From Osedax frankpressi (lineage: Eukaryota > Annelida > Polychaeta > Sabellida > Siboglinidae): a stretch of 64,000 nucleotides of DNA. The notes beneath the pieces were generated by a model. That model did no database searches. It worked only from the letters and a program-made list of their open reading frames with translations, and had not been told where the DNA came from. Within the stretch, counting starts at the first letter, position 1. The number at the start of each line of letters is the position of its first letter. The stretch covers positions 27,408,693 to 27,472,692 of the forward strand of contig OZ038312.1 in NCBI GenBank assembly GCA_964035775.1, read 5' to 3'. The translations under genes and the position numbers were made by a program. Below are positions 36,101-48,166 of this stretch, in pieces.

Positions 36101-39100
36101 TTAAGTCATAATATTTAGGTTATGTTTCCTAGATTCACTTAATTTAATGTTTTTAAATCACACAATATGTTTAGTTAATTTATCTCTGAAATAATGGAAT
36201 ACATTTTTTTTAATTTGAAATTTGAAATATTTAATTTTTTGTACCACTGAAAATTATTTTAGTTCATATTGAGTTTAGTTATAATATATTAAGTTTATAA
36301 TAAGTTTAGGAGTTTTAAACCTCTACACACTCCTATACCCCTACTTATCGTCCTAGTTCCATTCCATTGACCCTGCAGGAAATGCTGAAAGAACATAAGT
36401 CGTTGTCAGTGAGAGGAGATTTTCAGAATTGCGAAATCGCTATTTGTGCTTCCCATGTTCCCACTATTTTCACTGATAATTTTGATTACCAGACATACGA
36501 CGACTTCATCGAGGGCGTACTTATAGACGAAGAGGTTAGGCCAATAGCTAGTGTCGTAGAGCTTAAGACACCTAACAATGGTTAAATAGAGGTTACAATG
36601 TGTTTATAAGATACAAACTTTACAACAAACAATTATAAATAATTTTGCAAAAGGTTAAATAATATTCTTTATTTAAGTGTAATGTTAATTATACTGTTAA
36701 TGTCTGCCCCACCACCATCACCACCGCCACCACCACCATCACCACCAAATTAACCCCACCACCACCACCACCACCACCACCACCACCACCACCACCACCA
36801 CTATCACCACCACCACCACCACCACCACCACCACCACTACCACCACCACCACCACCACCACCACCACCACCACCACCACCAACACCACCACCACTACCAC
36901 TACTACCACCATCACCACCACCTCATAGATTTCAGGCAATACAATATATGCTGAGTTGATTTATGATACTTATGCTTCTCGAGCCTCAAGCTTTTACATG
37001 TACGATGCTCTCAGGTTCTTATGTCTATAAATAAATATAAATATCAAACCCCATCGCTCGGATAACATCAATGATCCCCGTAATACCCGCAGTAAAGACG
37101 TCATGGATCGTTGGCTTTACCCCATCGTACCCGACACCAACATCGGCTGCGGTTCCGACTGTCAATACACATATGGTCGACACAACACCTACCTTCATAA
37201 GTCTGTCTCTCTTGCGAGGTTATCTTTCAGCTCATTGCCACCCGACCGCGTTCTACACCCGCTCTACACCCGCTCTACCCCCGCTCTACCCCCGCTCTAC
37301 CCCCGCTCTACCCCCGCTCTACCCCCGCTCTACCCCCGCTCTACCCCCGCTCTACCCCCGCTCTACCCCCGCTCTACCCCCGCTCTACCCCCGCTCTACC
37401 CCCGCTCTACCCCCACTATACCCCCGCTCTACCTCTTCCCCTATATAACTCTACCCTTTCAAACACTCTAACACAACTAACCTTCCCACCTTCTCTTTCT
37501 TCCCTCAACTCTGCCTACTACTCATAACCCCACTCTACACCCCCACTCTACATCATTCTGTATGCATTCCTTTCACCGTTTTACACTCTCTATCAATATA
37601 TCATTCACATTCTCTACCCCACTGAATTTTAATCATCTCCCCACTACACTATATCCCTTCTTACTGCACTCTACTCCCCCCACAACCCCATTCTACCCTC
37701 GCCCATATTAACTTTACCACTTCCTTAGTCTACTCTACTCCCATTTTACCCTTCCCCTACTCCTCTCTGTTATTCTCCCACCGCTAGTCTTCCCCTACCC
37801 CTCTGCCCTTTCCTCTACCCCTCTGCCCTTTCCCCTACCCCTCTGCCCTTTCCCCTACCCCTCTGCCCTTTCCCCTACCCCTCTGCCCTTTCCCCTACCC
37901 CTCTGCCCTTTCCCACCCCCACTCTTTCCCACCCCACCCTTTCTCTCGACCCACTCTTTCCCACCCTCACCCTTTCCCCTACCCCTCTGCCCTTTCCCAC
38001 CCCCACTCTTTCCCACCCCACCCTTTCTCTCGACCCACTGCCACTATATTCCTTATCTAAAACAGGGATGCCGTGCTGAAGAGGAATGTGATCATCGCGA
38101 AAGGAACTCGCGTGGGCCCTCGCTCCTCCATCGGTCAGTCGGCGATCGGTCAAGACTGCGTAATCGGCGCCGATGTCTCGCTGACCGGTGTCTATTTGAT
38201 GGACAACGTTTGCATCGGAGACAACTGCACGCTGTCCGAATGCATGCTAGACGACGGAGTGGTCATCAAGTCCGGAACGTCGATTTCGGACGGATCCATC
38301 CTCGCGAGTGGGGTTAGAGCTTGACCTCCCGCCATCTCTACACAAATGGGTTAGAGCCTGACCTCTGGCCTTCTCTACACAAAGGGGTTAGAGCCTGACC
38401 TCTGGCCATCGCTACACAAAGGGGTTAGAGCCTGACCTCTGGCCATCACTATAATGTGGGGTTAGTCCTACTCTACTCTACCTCAATGCGGCTAGATTAA
38501 ATCTCTATTCTTTATTAATGGTGTTAGTCGAGTACCCACGCTACCTTATCGGGATCAGCCCTGTCCTCAAACTCCACTTTAGTGGGGCTAATGGTAACCC
38601 TTCCCACTCCTCCCTAACGTTCTCTCCCTCCTATAGCGTACCCATGTTATTATAATAATTACAATTGACGATTGCATTCGTCGTTCACCAGGTGGTGGTG
38701 GGTCCCGACGTGGTGCTGCCACCAGCTATACGCCTGACTCGGTCTGCCTGTCGGTCCCTATGTCGCAAGGACAGCGAATCAAACGCCGGCAATTTGAGTT
38801 TCGGTGATTCATCTCTTTACCTCGTCAATGAGAATCACGGAAGTTAGTTTTGGCGATTCGACTGAGAAATATTTTTCGGGAAAGTAACGGGCGAGTCATC
38901 GTAATGGAGGGCGTGTTATTACAATAGCGGACATATTGGCAAAATGTTGGGCATGTCGGAACAATGATGTTCATGTCAGCATAACATTAGTTGAATTTGT
39001 TATGAACATTGTGAAATCTACACAAATAATGAGGATGAAAATAAATATGTATAGTTATTATATAAACTTAGATTATATAGATTATTATTATAGAGATCTA

Positions 39101-42100
39101 AGATCTTAGATAATCTAGATTGGGTCATAAATAATAATAAAAAATGTATATATAATGTGTATAGGATTGATAGAAATTCAATTACTGTGTATTACAATTG
39201 TATTAACAATAGTAACATATTTTATTATTTTTTAATTAGAATTGATTAGTTTAAATAATGATAAAACTCCATATTTGTAGTATTGATATTTGATTAAAAG
39301 TCACTTTCCTATAATTGTTAATATTTTAAATAATTGAACAAATTTGTTAAATATAACAAACAGATTATAATTCAATATATTTTGAAAATAATAATAAAAT
39401 GCTTAATTTAAACTGCTCTGATTGGTCAATGTCAACTAAAATAAATGTTTCTAAATTACTTATTAATATGGTGAAAAAAATTGTTAAAAATACTAATAAT
39501 CCTGATTCATTAAAATCAGGCGAATTAACAAATTTTATATAAAGTTTAACTTAGCCAAATTAATCTAGTGATTTAGTTGTAAAGATTATAATCTGTGAAC
39601 AAAGAGTTTAGAAAATCTTTGAGGTTTTGAACGCTTTAATAGATTTTATAAATTCTTTTGATACCAAATTAATAATTAATAATAAAAAATGGTTTTTATT
39701 AAAATGAAAATTTGAAATATTTGCCAAATTTCCTTTGAATTCGTTAACTTTATTAACCCGTAGATATATTCATTTTAATTGTATCAGTTTTTTTAATCTA
39801 TATATAACATTTGAACTTGAGTTTTATATCATCGAAATTGTGATTAAATTGATATATTCTCTGGTTTTCAGAAGCAGTTCCGGCTGAGATCATCGGAGTT
39901 GAAGGTCACGGTCATTACTACTTTGTTGAAAACATAGAGGAAGGAGATGGTACAGAACAAATTGATGACGATGGATCCGATCGTGAAATTCGCGAGAAAA
40001 AAAAGTTATGTAACACCGAAAGAATTGTTTGCAGCTTAATAATATGTGCAACAAGTTTGTCTATTGCAAATAGCGGTCATTAGATAAGTCCGCAGCCGCA
40101 TCTAGGTTAGATATTGTAACATTACATGGGTAACATTACGTTGGTAACATTACGTTGATAACATTACGTGGGTAACATTACGTTGGTAACATTACGTTGG
40201 TAACATTACGTCGGTAACATTACGTCGGTAACATTACGTTGGTAACATTACGTTGGTAACATTACGTCGGTAACATTACGTCGGTAACATTACGTCGGTA
40301 ACATTACGTCGGTAACATTACGTCGGTAACATTACGTGGGTAACATTACGTTGGTAACATTACGTTGGTAACATTACGTTGGTAACATTACGTTGGTAAC
40401 ATTACGTTGGTAACATTACGGTGGTAACATTACGTAGGTAACATTACGTTGGTAACATTACGTTGGTAACATTACGTGGGTAACATTACGTTGGTAACAT
40501 TACGTTGGTAACATTACGTTGGTAACATTACGTTGGTAACATTACGTTGGTAACATTACGTTGGTAACATTACGTTGGTAACATTACGTGGGTAACATTA
40601 CGTTGGTAACATTACGTTGGTAACATTACGTTGGTAACATTACGGTGGTAACATTACGTTGGTAACATTACGTCGGTAACATTACGCCGGTAACATTACG
40701 TGGGTAACATTACGTTGGTAACATTACGTTGGTAACATTACGTTGGTAACATTACGTTGGTAACATTACGTTGGTAACATTACGGTGGTAACATTACGTA
40801 GGTAACATTACGTTGGTAACATTACGTTGGTAACATTACGTGGGTAACATTACGTTGGTAACATTACGTTGGTAACATTACGTTGGTAACATTACGTTGG
40901 TAACATTACGTTGGTAACATTACGTTGGTAACATTACGTTGGTAACATTACGTGGGTAACATTACGTTGGTAACATTACGTTGGTAACATTACGTTGGTA
41001 ACATTACGGTGGTAACATTACGTTGGTAACATTACGTTGGTAACATTACGTTGGTAACATTACGTTGGTAACATTACGTGGGTAACATTACGTTGGTAAC
41101 ATTACGTTGGTAACATTACGTTGGTAACATTACGTTGGTAACATTACGTTGGTAACATTACGGTGGTAACATTACGTAGGTAACATTACGTTGGTAACAT
41201 TACGTTGGTAACATTACGTGGGTAACATTACGTTGGTAACATTACGTTGGTAACATTACGTTGGTAACATTACGTTGGTAACATTACGTTGGTAACATTA
41301 CGTTGGTAACATTACGTGGGTAACATTACGTTGGTAACATTACGTTGGTAACATTACGTTGGTAACATTACGGTGGTAACATTACGTTGGTAACATTACG
41401 TTGGTAACATTACGTTGGTAACATTACGTTGGTAACATTACGTGGGTAACATTACGTTGGTAACATTACGTTGGTAACATTACGTTGGTAACATTACGTT
41501 GGTAACATTACTTGCCTAACATTACGTTGGTAACATTACGTTGGTAACATTACGTGGGTAACATTACGTGGGTAACATTACGTGGGTAACATTATGTTGG
41601 TAACATTATGTTGGTAACATTACGTTGGTAACATTACGTGGGTAACATTACGTTGGTAACATTACGTTGGTAACTTTACGTTGGTAACATTACGTCGGTA
41701 ACATTACGTCGGTAACATTACGTCGGTAACATTACGTCGGTAACATTACGTCGGTAACATTACGTCGGTAACATTACGTGGGTAACATTACGTTGGTAAC
41801 ATTACGTTGGTAACATTACGTTGGTAACATTACGTTGGTAACATTACGTTGGTAACATTACGTTGGTAACATTACGGTGGTAACATTACGTAGGTAACAT
41901 TACGTTGGTAACATTACGTTGGTAACATTACGTGGGTAACATTACGTTGGTAACATTACGTTGGTAACATTACGTTGGTAACATTACGTTGGTAACATTA
42001 CGTTGGTAACATTACGTTGGTAACATTACGTTGGTAACATTACGTGGGTAACATTACGTTGGTAACATTACGTTGGTAACATTACGTTGGTAACATTACG

Positions 42101-45100
42101 GTGGTAACATTACGTTGGTAACATTACGTTGGTAACATTACGTTGGTAACATTACGTTGGTAACATTACGTGGGTAACATTACGTTGGTAACATTACGTT
42201 GGTAACATTACGTTGGTAACATTACGTTGGTAACATTACGTTGGTAACATTACGGTGGTAACATTACGTAGGTAACATTACGTTGGTAACATTACGTTGG
42301 TAACATTACGTGGGTAACATTACGTTGGTAACATTACGTTGGTAACATTACGTTGGTAACATTACGTTGGTAACATTACGTTGGTAACATTACGTTGGTA
42401 ACATTACGTTGGTAACATTACGTGGGTAACATTACGTTGGTAACATTACGTTGGTAACATTACGTTGGTAACATTACGGTGGTAACATTACGTTGGTAAC
42501 ATTACGTTGGTAACATTACGTTGGTAACATTACGTTGGTAACATTACGTGGGTAACATTACGTTGGTAACATTACGTTGGTAACATTACGTTGGTAACAT
42601 TACGTTGGTAACATTACTTGCCTAACATTACGTTGGTAACATTACGTTGGTAACATTACGTGGGTAACATTACGTGGGTAACATTACGTGGGTAACATTA
42701 CGTGGGTAACATTATGTTGGTAACATTATGTTGGTAACATTACGTTGGTAACATTACGTGGGTAACATTACGTTGGTAACATTACGTTGGTAACTTTACG
42801 TTGGTAACATTACGTTGGTAACATTACGTTGGTAACATTACGTTGGTAACATTACGTTGGTAACATTACGTTGGTAACATTACGTGGGTAACATTACGTT
42901 GGTAACATTACGTTGGTAACATTACGTTGGTAACATTACGTTGGTAACTTTACGTTGGTAACATTACGTTGGTAACATTACGTTGGTAACATTACGTTGG
43001 TAACATTACGTTGGTAACATTATGTTGGTAACATTACTTGCATAACATTACGTACGTAATATTTCATCGTATGCCTTGATCTCTCGTTGTACAGCAACTG
43101 GAAAATGTTTTGGGACGAAAAAGTCTACGAGGAGAATGTGGATTTACTTTACGATACAGATAGTGAGGATTCAGATCTGGGTAGGTTGTTGGTTTGGTCA
43201 TCTTTAACTAATTCTTATTCCCTCTATCTTTAACTAATTTAACTAATTCTTATTCCCTCTAACTTTAACTAATTTAACTAATTCTTATTCACTCTATCTT
43301 TAACTAAATCGTATTCCCTTCATTGCCCCTATCCCGTGCCCCTCCTACTGCACGCGGGCTTGTCCAATCAGCTGACACCCCGACTTTGTCCCGCCATAAA
43401 GTTCACTCTTTACACAGGAGATAACAATGAAGATTTCTTAGATGGTGACACAGAAGACAGTTTCTGTCAGGAAGAAGATGGCGCTCGTTTGTATTCGCTG
43501 ACCACTACTGACTGACCAGCATCTGACCCCCATAGCAGACTGACCACGATAACCACTAATCACTAAACCATATCTTAAATATCTGAATTTATTAAACATT
43601 TGTGTGTTGTTGTACACAAGTTATTATTTAATAAGTTTATCCCGATTTCTTAAATATCACACCAGTATATAAATCATATCTCATCACTCACATGTCGTCC
43701 GTGTAAAACGCAATGATCCCATTCCCCCCCATTCCCCCCATTCCCCCCATTCCCCCCGCAATTGCAGTGTTCTACAACGAAGTGGTAATGACTCTGGAAC
43801 GTGCTCTCACCGAAAATATTCTCATCGAAAACGTTGTCGTCGAAATCAACTCCTTGAAGTTTGTTGGCAACGCTTTCAAAAGTTCATAGTTTGCGAATGA
43901 AGTCGGTGAATATGTAGATTTATATCTGAACAATTCAAATGATGTCATTTAAACAATTCAAATGATGTCATTTGAACAATTCAAATGATGTCATTTGAAC
44001 AATTCAAATGATGTCATCCGAACAATTCAAATGATGTCATTTGAACAATTCAAATGATGTCATCCGAACAATTCAAATGATGTCATTTGAACAATTCAAA
44101 TGATGTCATCCGAACAATTCAAATGATGTCATCTGAACAATTCAAATGATGTCATTTGAACAATTCAAATGATGTCATTTGAACAATTCAAATGATGTCA
44201 TTTGAACAATTCAAATGATGTCATCCGAACAATTCAAATGATGTCATTTGAACAATTCAAATGATGTCATCCGAACAATTCAAATGATGTCATCTTAATA
44301 ATTCAAATGATGTCATCTGATGTCATTAAAAGTGAAAATAAGATGATTAGATTGTTATTTCTGAGAAAAAATAAAACAATTTAATACTAATTCAGAATAC
44401 AAAATCCTTTAATAAAACTGATACTAATCAGCAAGTGAGAGATCTTATGCAGGAATTTCATCTTAAGATGTTCTTATGCATTTAGGCATGCCTTCAACAT
44501 CAACATTCAAGAGCTAAACACCCTGGTCACCAAAGCTCTGTTCAACCTGCCTGCCAATGAAACATCCTACACCGCGTCCATTAAAAAGGTTCCCGTCCCT
44601 TTACTAGACCAATGCCTTATCAATGAAATTCTCCGACAATTCTCACTAAATCGTGATATGTCGAGGAATATTCGAATCCATCGCTAATCTTCTTTGCAAC
44701 AGGAGTGGAGCAAGATCTACGAACCTTTGTTCACCAACTATATCAGCAACGTGACCTCCCAGAACGACTGCCTGAAAGCACTCGAGGTAAGACTCGTAGA
44801 GTTAATGTAATAGCTGTCAGGTTTAAATTAAGCATTTTAATGAAGCATGAAATATCGTCGCAAGAATCTCGTAATAGATTCTGTTGAAATTCTCTTTGCA
44901 AAGGTTCACGAAGTAATTTTTGTATTCGGAGAACTTGAGCGAGAACTCGAGCGATTTACACTTGAGGCTTTAAATATTCCTACGAATGCGATAATCCTCG
45001 AACCAGTCTTTGGTACGAACTTGTCCCCTTCTCACTTGACTCGCATTTCGCGCGCCCCTACAGGAAGTAGCGCTTGGCAACGCATCTTTACCCATTAGAG

Positions 45101-45739
45101 ATGTGCTCTACCTCCTCTATGACTCCGACGTACTTGAGGAGGAACCTATTGTCGCCTGGTATTCGACTTTATCAACTGATTGTAACTCCACTACCTACAC
45201 CCTGCGTAAGAAGGTTACCGGACATATTGAGCTCAAAGAAGAAGATCTTAAGAGATTATATCTTAGATTATATCTTAGATTATATCTTAGATTTTATCTT
45301 AGATTTTATCTTAGATTATATCTTAGATTATATCTTAGATTATATCTTAGATTATATCTTAGATTTTATCTTAGATTTTATCTTAGATTATATCTTAGAT
45401 TATATCTTAGATTATATCTTAGATTTTATCTTAGATTATATCTTAGATTATATTAAGATTAAATCTGAGGTTATATCTGAAATTATATTTGAATAATATA
45501 ATATTATTATTTAATTTGTAAGTTTTATGCCACTTTATTATTTAATAATATATAATTAATTTACTATCATAAATCCCTCATTAATGTCTCACAAAACCAT
45601 CACTGGTCACTCTCAACATATTCTCAATACACTTTAGCTACGCCATCGCTATATCCTCCAATACAATTTCACTACATCCTTATCTCAGATTATGGCTCTG
45701 ATTGAATGGTTCCAAGAAGCTGACGAGGAAAGTGATTAA
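33108..45739 (+). CDS. EIF2B5: Translation initiation factor eIF2B subunit epsilon, complete, 17 coding exons, 714 aa
   Basis: Catalytic subunit of the guanine-nucleotide exchange factor that recycles eIF2-GDP in the cytosol. Exons: 33108-33227, 33880-34004, 34895-35086, 35316-35490, 36379-36534, 36929-37014, 37093-37218, 38066-38312, 38692-38842, 39872-40004, 43095-43180, 43418-43486, 43768-43858, 44486-44588, 44703-44786, 45064-45213, 45689-45739. All phases agree; total 2,145 nt, close to the human 721 aa. The order is a nucleotidyltransferase-like domain ([36 protein letters not shown]), then left-handed beta-helix hexapeptides in exon 8 ([20 protein letters not shown]), an acidic linker ([16 protein letters not shown]), and a C-terminal HEAT/W2 domain. 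The last carries two aromatic-acidic boxes, [14 protein letters not shown] with IVAWY, and [13 protein letters not shown]. An in-frame upstream ATG at 33027 is possible but gives no family-like sequence. Confidence 0.95.
34048..34535. repeat. 22-bp pyrimidine-rich minisatellite in eIF2B epsilon intron 2
   Basis: The unit is built from TCTCACTCTTATCTCACACC with imperfect copies, about 20 in all. It is open in several frames, which gives spurious protein-like reads. Confidence 0.93.
35491..36378 (+). other. eIF2B epsilon intron 4, AT-rich, no array
   Basis: It contains a run of 14 C near 35541-35554 close to the donor, then unique AT-rich DNA. Nothing else is recognisable. Confidence 0.7.
36709..36922. 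repeat. CCA trinucleotide array at the eIF2B epsilon exon 6 acceptor
   Basis: About 70 CCA units with CCG, CTA and TCA interruptions, ending 6 bases before the CTCATAG acceptor of exon 6. Confidence 0.95.
37252..37435. repeat. 11-bp minisatellite CTCTACCCCCG in eIF2B epsilon intron 7
   Basis: About 16 nearly perfect copies starting 34 bases after the exon 7 donor. Confidence 0.96.
37795..38038. repeat. 20-bp pyrimidine minisatellite in eIF2B epsilon intron 7
   Basis: The unit CCCTTTCCCCTACCCCTCTG repeats with a variant block containing CACCCCCACTCTTTCC. It ends 27 bases before exon 8 and so extends its polypyrimidine tract. Confidence 0.93.
38309..38470. repeat. 37-bp tandem repeat starting at the eIF2B epsilon exon 8 donor
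   Basis: Four units and a partial fifth. Each starts GGGGTTAGAG or GGGTTAGAG, identical to the exon 8 splice junction, and continues CCTGACCTCTGGCC. GTTAG occurs at 38313, 38350, 38387, 38424 and 38461, exactly 37 bases apart. Confidence 0.95.
38843..39871 (+). other. eIF2B epsilon intron 9, AT-rich, no array
   Basis: About 1 kb of unique AT-rich DNA. One of the few large introns of this gene without tandem repeats. Confidence 0.7.
40115..43052. repeat. 14-bp satellite array GGTAACATTACGTT, about 210 copies, eIF2B epsilon intron 10
   Basis: Variants differ at the two bases before GGTAAC (TT, CG, GG, GT, TA) and fall in blocks that recur at multiples of 14 bp, showing nested higher-order duplication. 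It fills nearly the whole 3.1-kb intron. Confidence 0.97.
43722..43758. repeat. CCCCCCATT repeats upstream of eIF2B epsilon exon 13
   Basis: About four copies of ATTCCCCCC lying 9 bases before the exon 13 acceptor, serving as its pyrimidine tract. Confidence 0.85.
43935..44335. repeat. 23-bp palindromic minisatellite in eIF2B epsilon intron 13, about 17 copies
   Basis: Each unit contains TTCAAATGATGTCATTTGAA, an inverted repeat with 9-bp arms around a TG centre, separated by CAA. Some units carry CATCCG in place of CATTTG, breaking the right arm. Confidence 0.95.
45250..45455. repeat. 12-bp repeat TATATCTTAGAT in eIF2B epsilon intron 16, about 17 copies
   Basis: The unit alternates TATATCTTAGAT and TTTATCTTAGAT. 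It resembles the acceptor of the last exon about 230 bases downstream. Confidence 0.95.
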
Positions 45740-47199
45740 TTTCTATTTCGGATCCCTAACAATGCAATATATATTTATTCTTGTTAAGAAATTCTTGGTA
45801 GAAATATTGTTACAATAAATAATTTCATTTCATTCGCTATTTTTATGAAATAATATTATCTATAATTATGATTTAAGCTAAATCTCTGTTTATAAATTAA
45901 TTATGAATACATTATAAAAGATTTTATTATTGTGATATTTCACAATATTTAAATAATAGTTTCCTTGACAATACTTATATTACTTACCTATGTTTAATGA
46001 ATAAATATGATTTACTTTATATTGAAATACTTATTTGCCAATTTCTTGAGAGACAATATAATCTAGTTAGAGGTCAATATAAAATGTCGTTAGTTAAATT
46101 ATTATTTGACCTAGAAATGGTAGGGATCTTTAAATTATGTTATTCAGATTTTTAAAATATGTTTGGTGTTATGAAATAAATATATTATATAATGTTTGCA
46201 ATACTTTTCAATTCTTCAAAATCAGAATTATTATTTTTACTTAATATTAATTTTACTTTTAATTATAATCCAAATAGAAAATTAAATAAATATTTTTTAT
46301 CTTACAAAACTTTATATATCATAAAATTATGTATTTTAAAATTAAAAATCATTTAAACCAATTCCAATTATTCCTATTTAATAGTCTCAATAATTTTTAT
46401 AATCGAATTAAATTTTGGTTATAACCTATTCAGAGTTTGCAAATCTTTTTCTTATAAAATTTAATATTGTCACTGATTTCTATAATTTTCTTTATCAATT
46501 AGAAATAATTAAATTATTCTTTATACTTTTAGTGGAGTTTATTAGGAAAATTAATATTATAATAAATGAATATTATATGAATTAACATCAATAATTACTT
46601 TCAATTAAGTTATCGTTTACTTATTAATTACTTTAAATTATAATATGTACTATTATAAATACTGTAATACTCAATCTAGATGTAATTAAACACTGTATAT
46701 ATATATAGTGTTTAATTAATATACGTTTTGGTGTAGCGAGGTTATAGCACCTTACATAATGTTCAATTAGCTATAAATACCTTATTAGTAGTTAGAAGAT
46801 AACCTCATATCTGAATACTACACATGTATTTAATAATTCCAACTATATCCTTACATGTGTATAGAGTATTCTCTACATTGTATTCTGTTCACTGTACATT
46901 ACAGTAATTGTCTATTGTTTACAGTATAGATAATTACTGCGCACTGTTACCTGCCCTTTATTATTTACATAGCTCTTTAGATTGCACTTACCATAGCTCT
47001 TTTCATAGCACTTTACATAGTTATTTACATATTTCTTTACATAGATCTCCACATAGATGTCCACATAGATCTTTACCTAGCACTGTATATAACTATATAC
47101 GTCTTCGTAGCTCCACTTCAATTCTCTCCTCTTCCTAACCCTCACGTTACTCCCTTAACCTTACTGCCCAACCACAATCTCCCAACCCGATGCCTACTT

Positions 47200-47200
<1 letters not shown>
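45740..47200. other. AT-rich intergenic region between eIF2B epsilon and the lectin gene
   Basis: It holds the eIF2B epsilon 3' UTR, then mostly featureless AT-rich DNA. A hairpin with 12-bp arms and an AT loop lies at 46683-46718, and degenerate short repeats built on ttacatag/catagctc lie at about 46960-47090. No gene is visible. Confidence 0.6.
45814..45819 (+). promoter_or_regulatory. Polyadenylation signal AATAAA for eIF2B epsilon
   Basis: A canonical hexamer 75 bases after the stop codon at 45737-45739. Confidence 0.6.
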
Positions 47201-48166
<966 letters not shown>

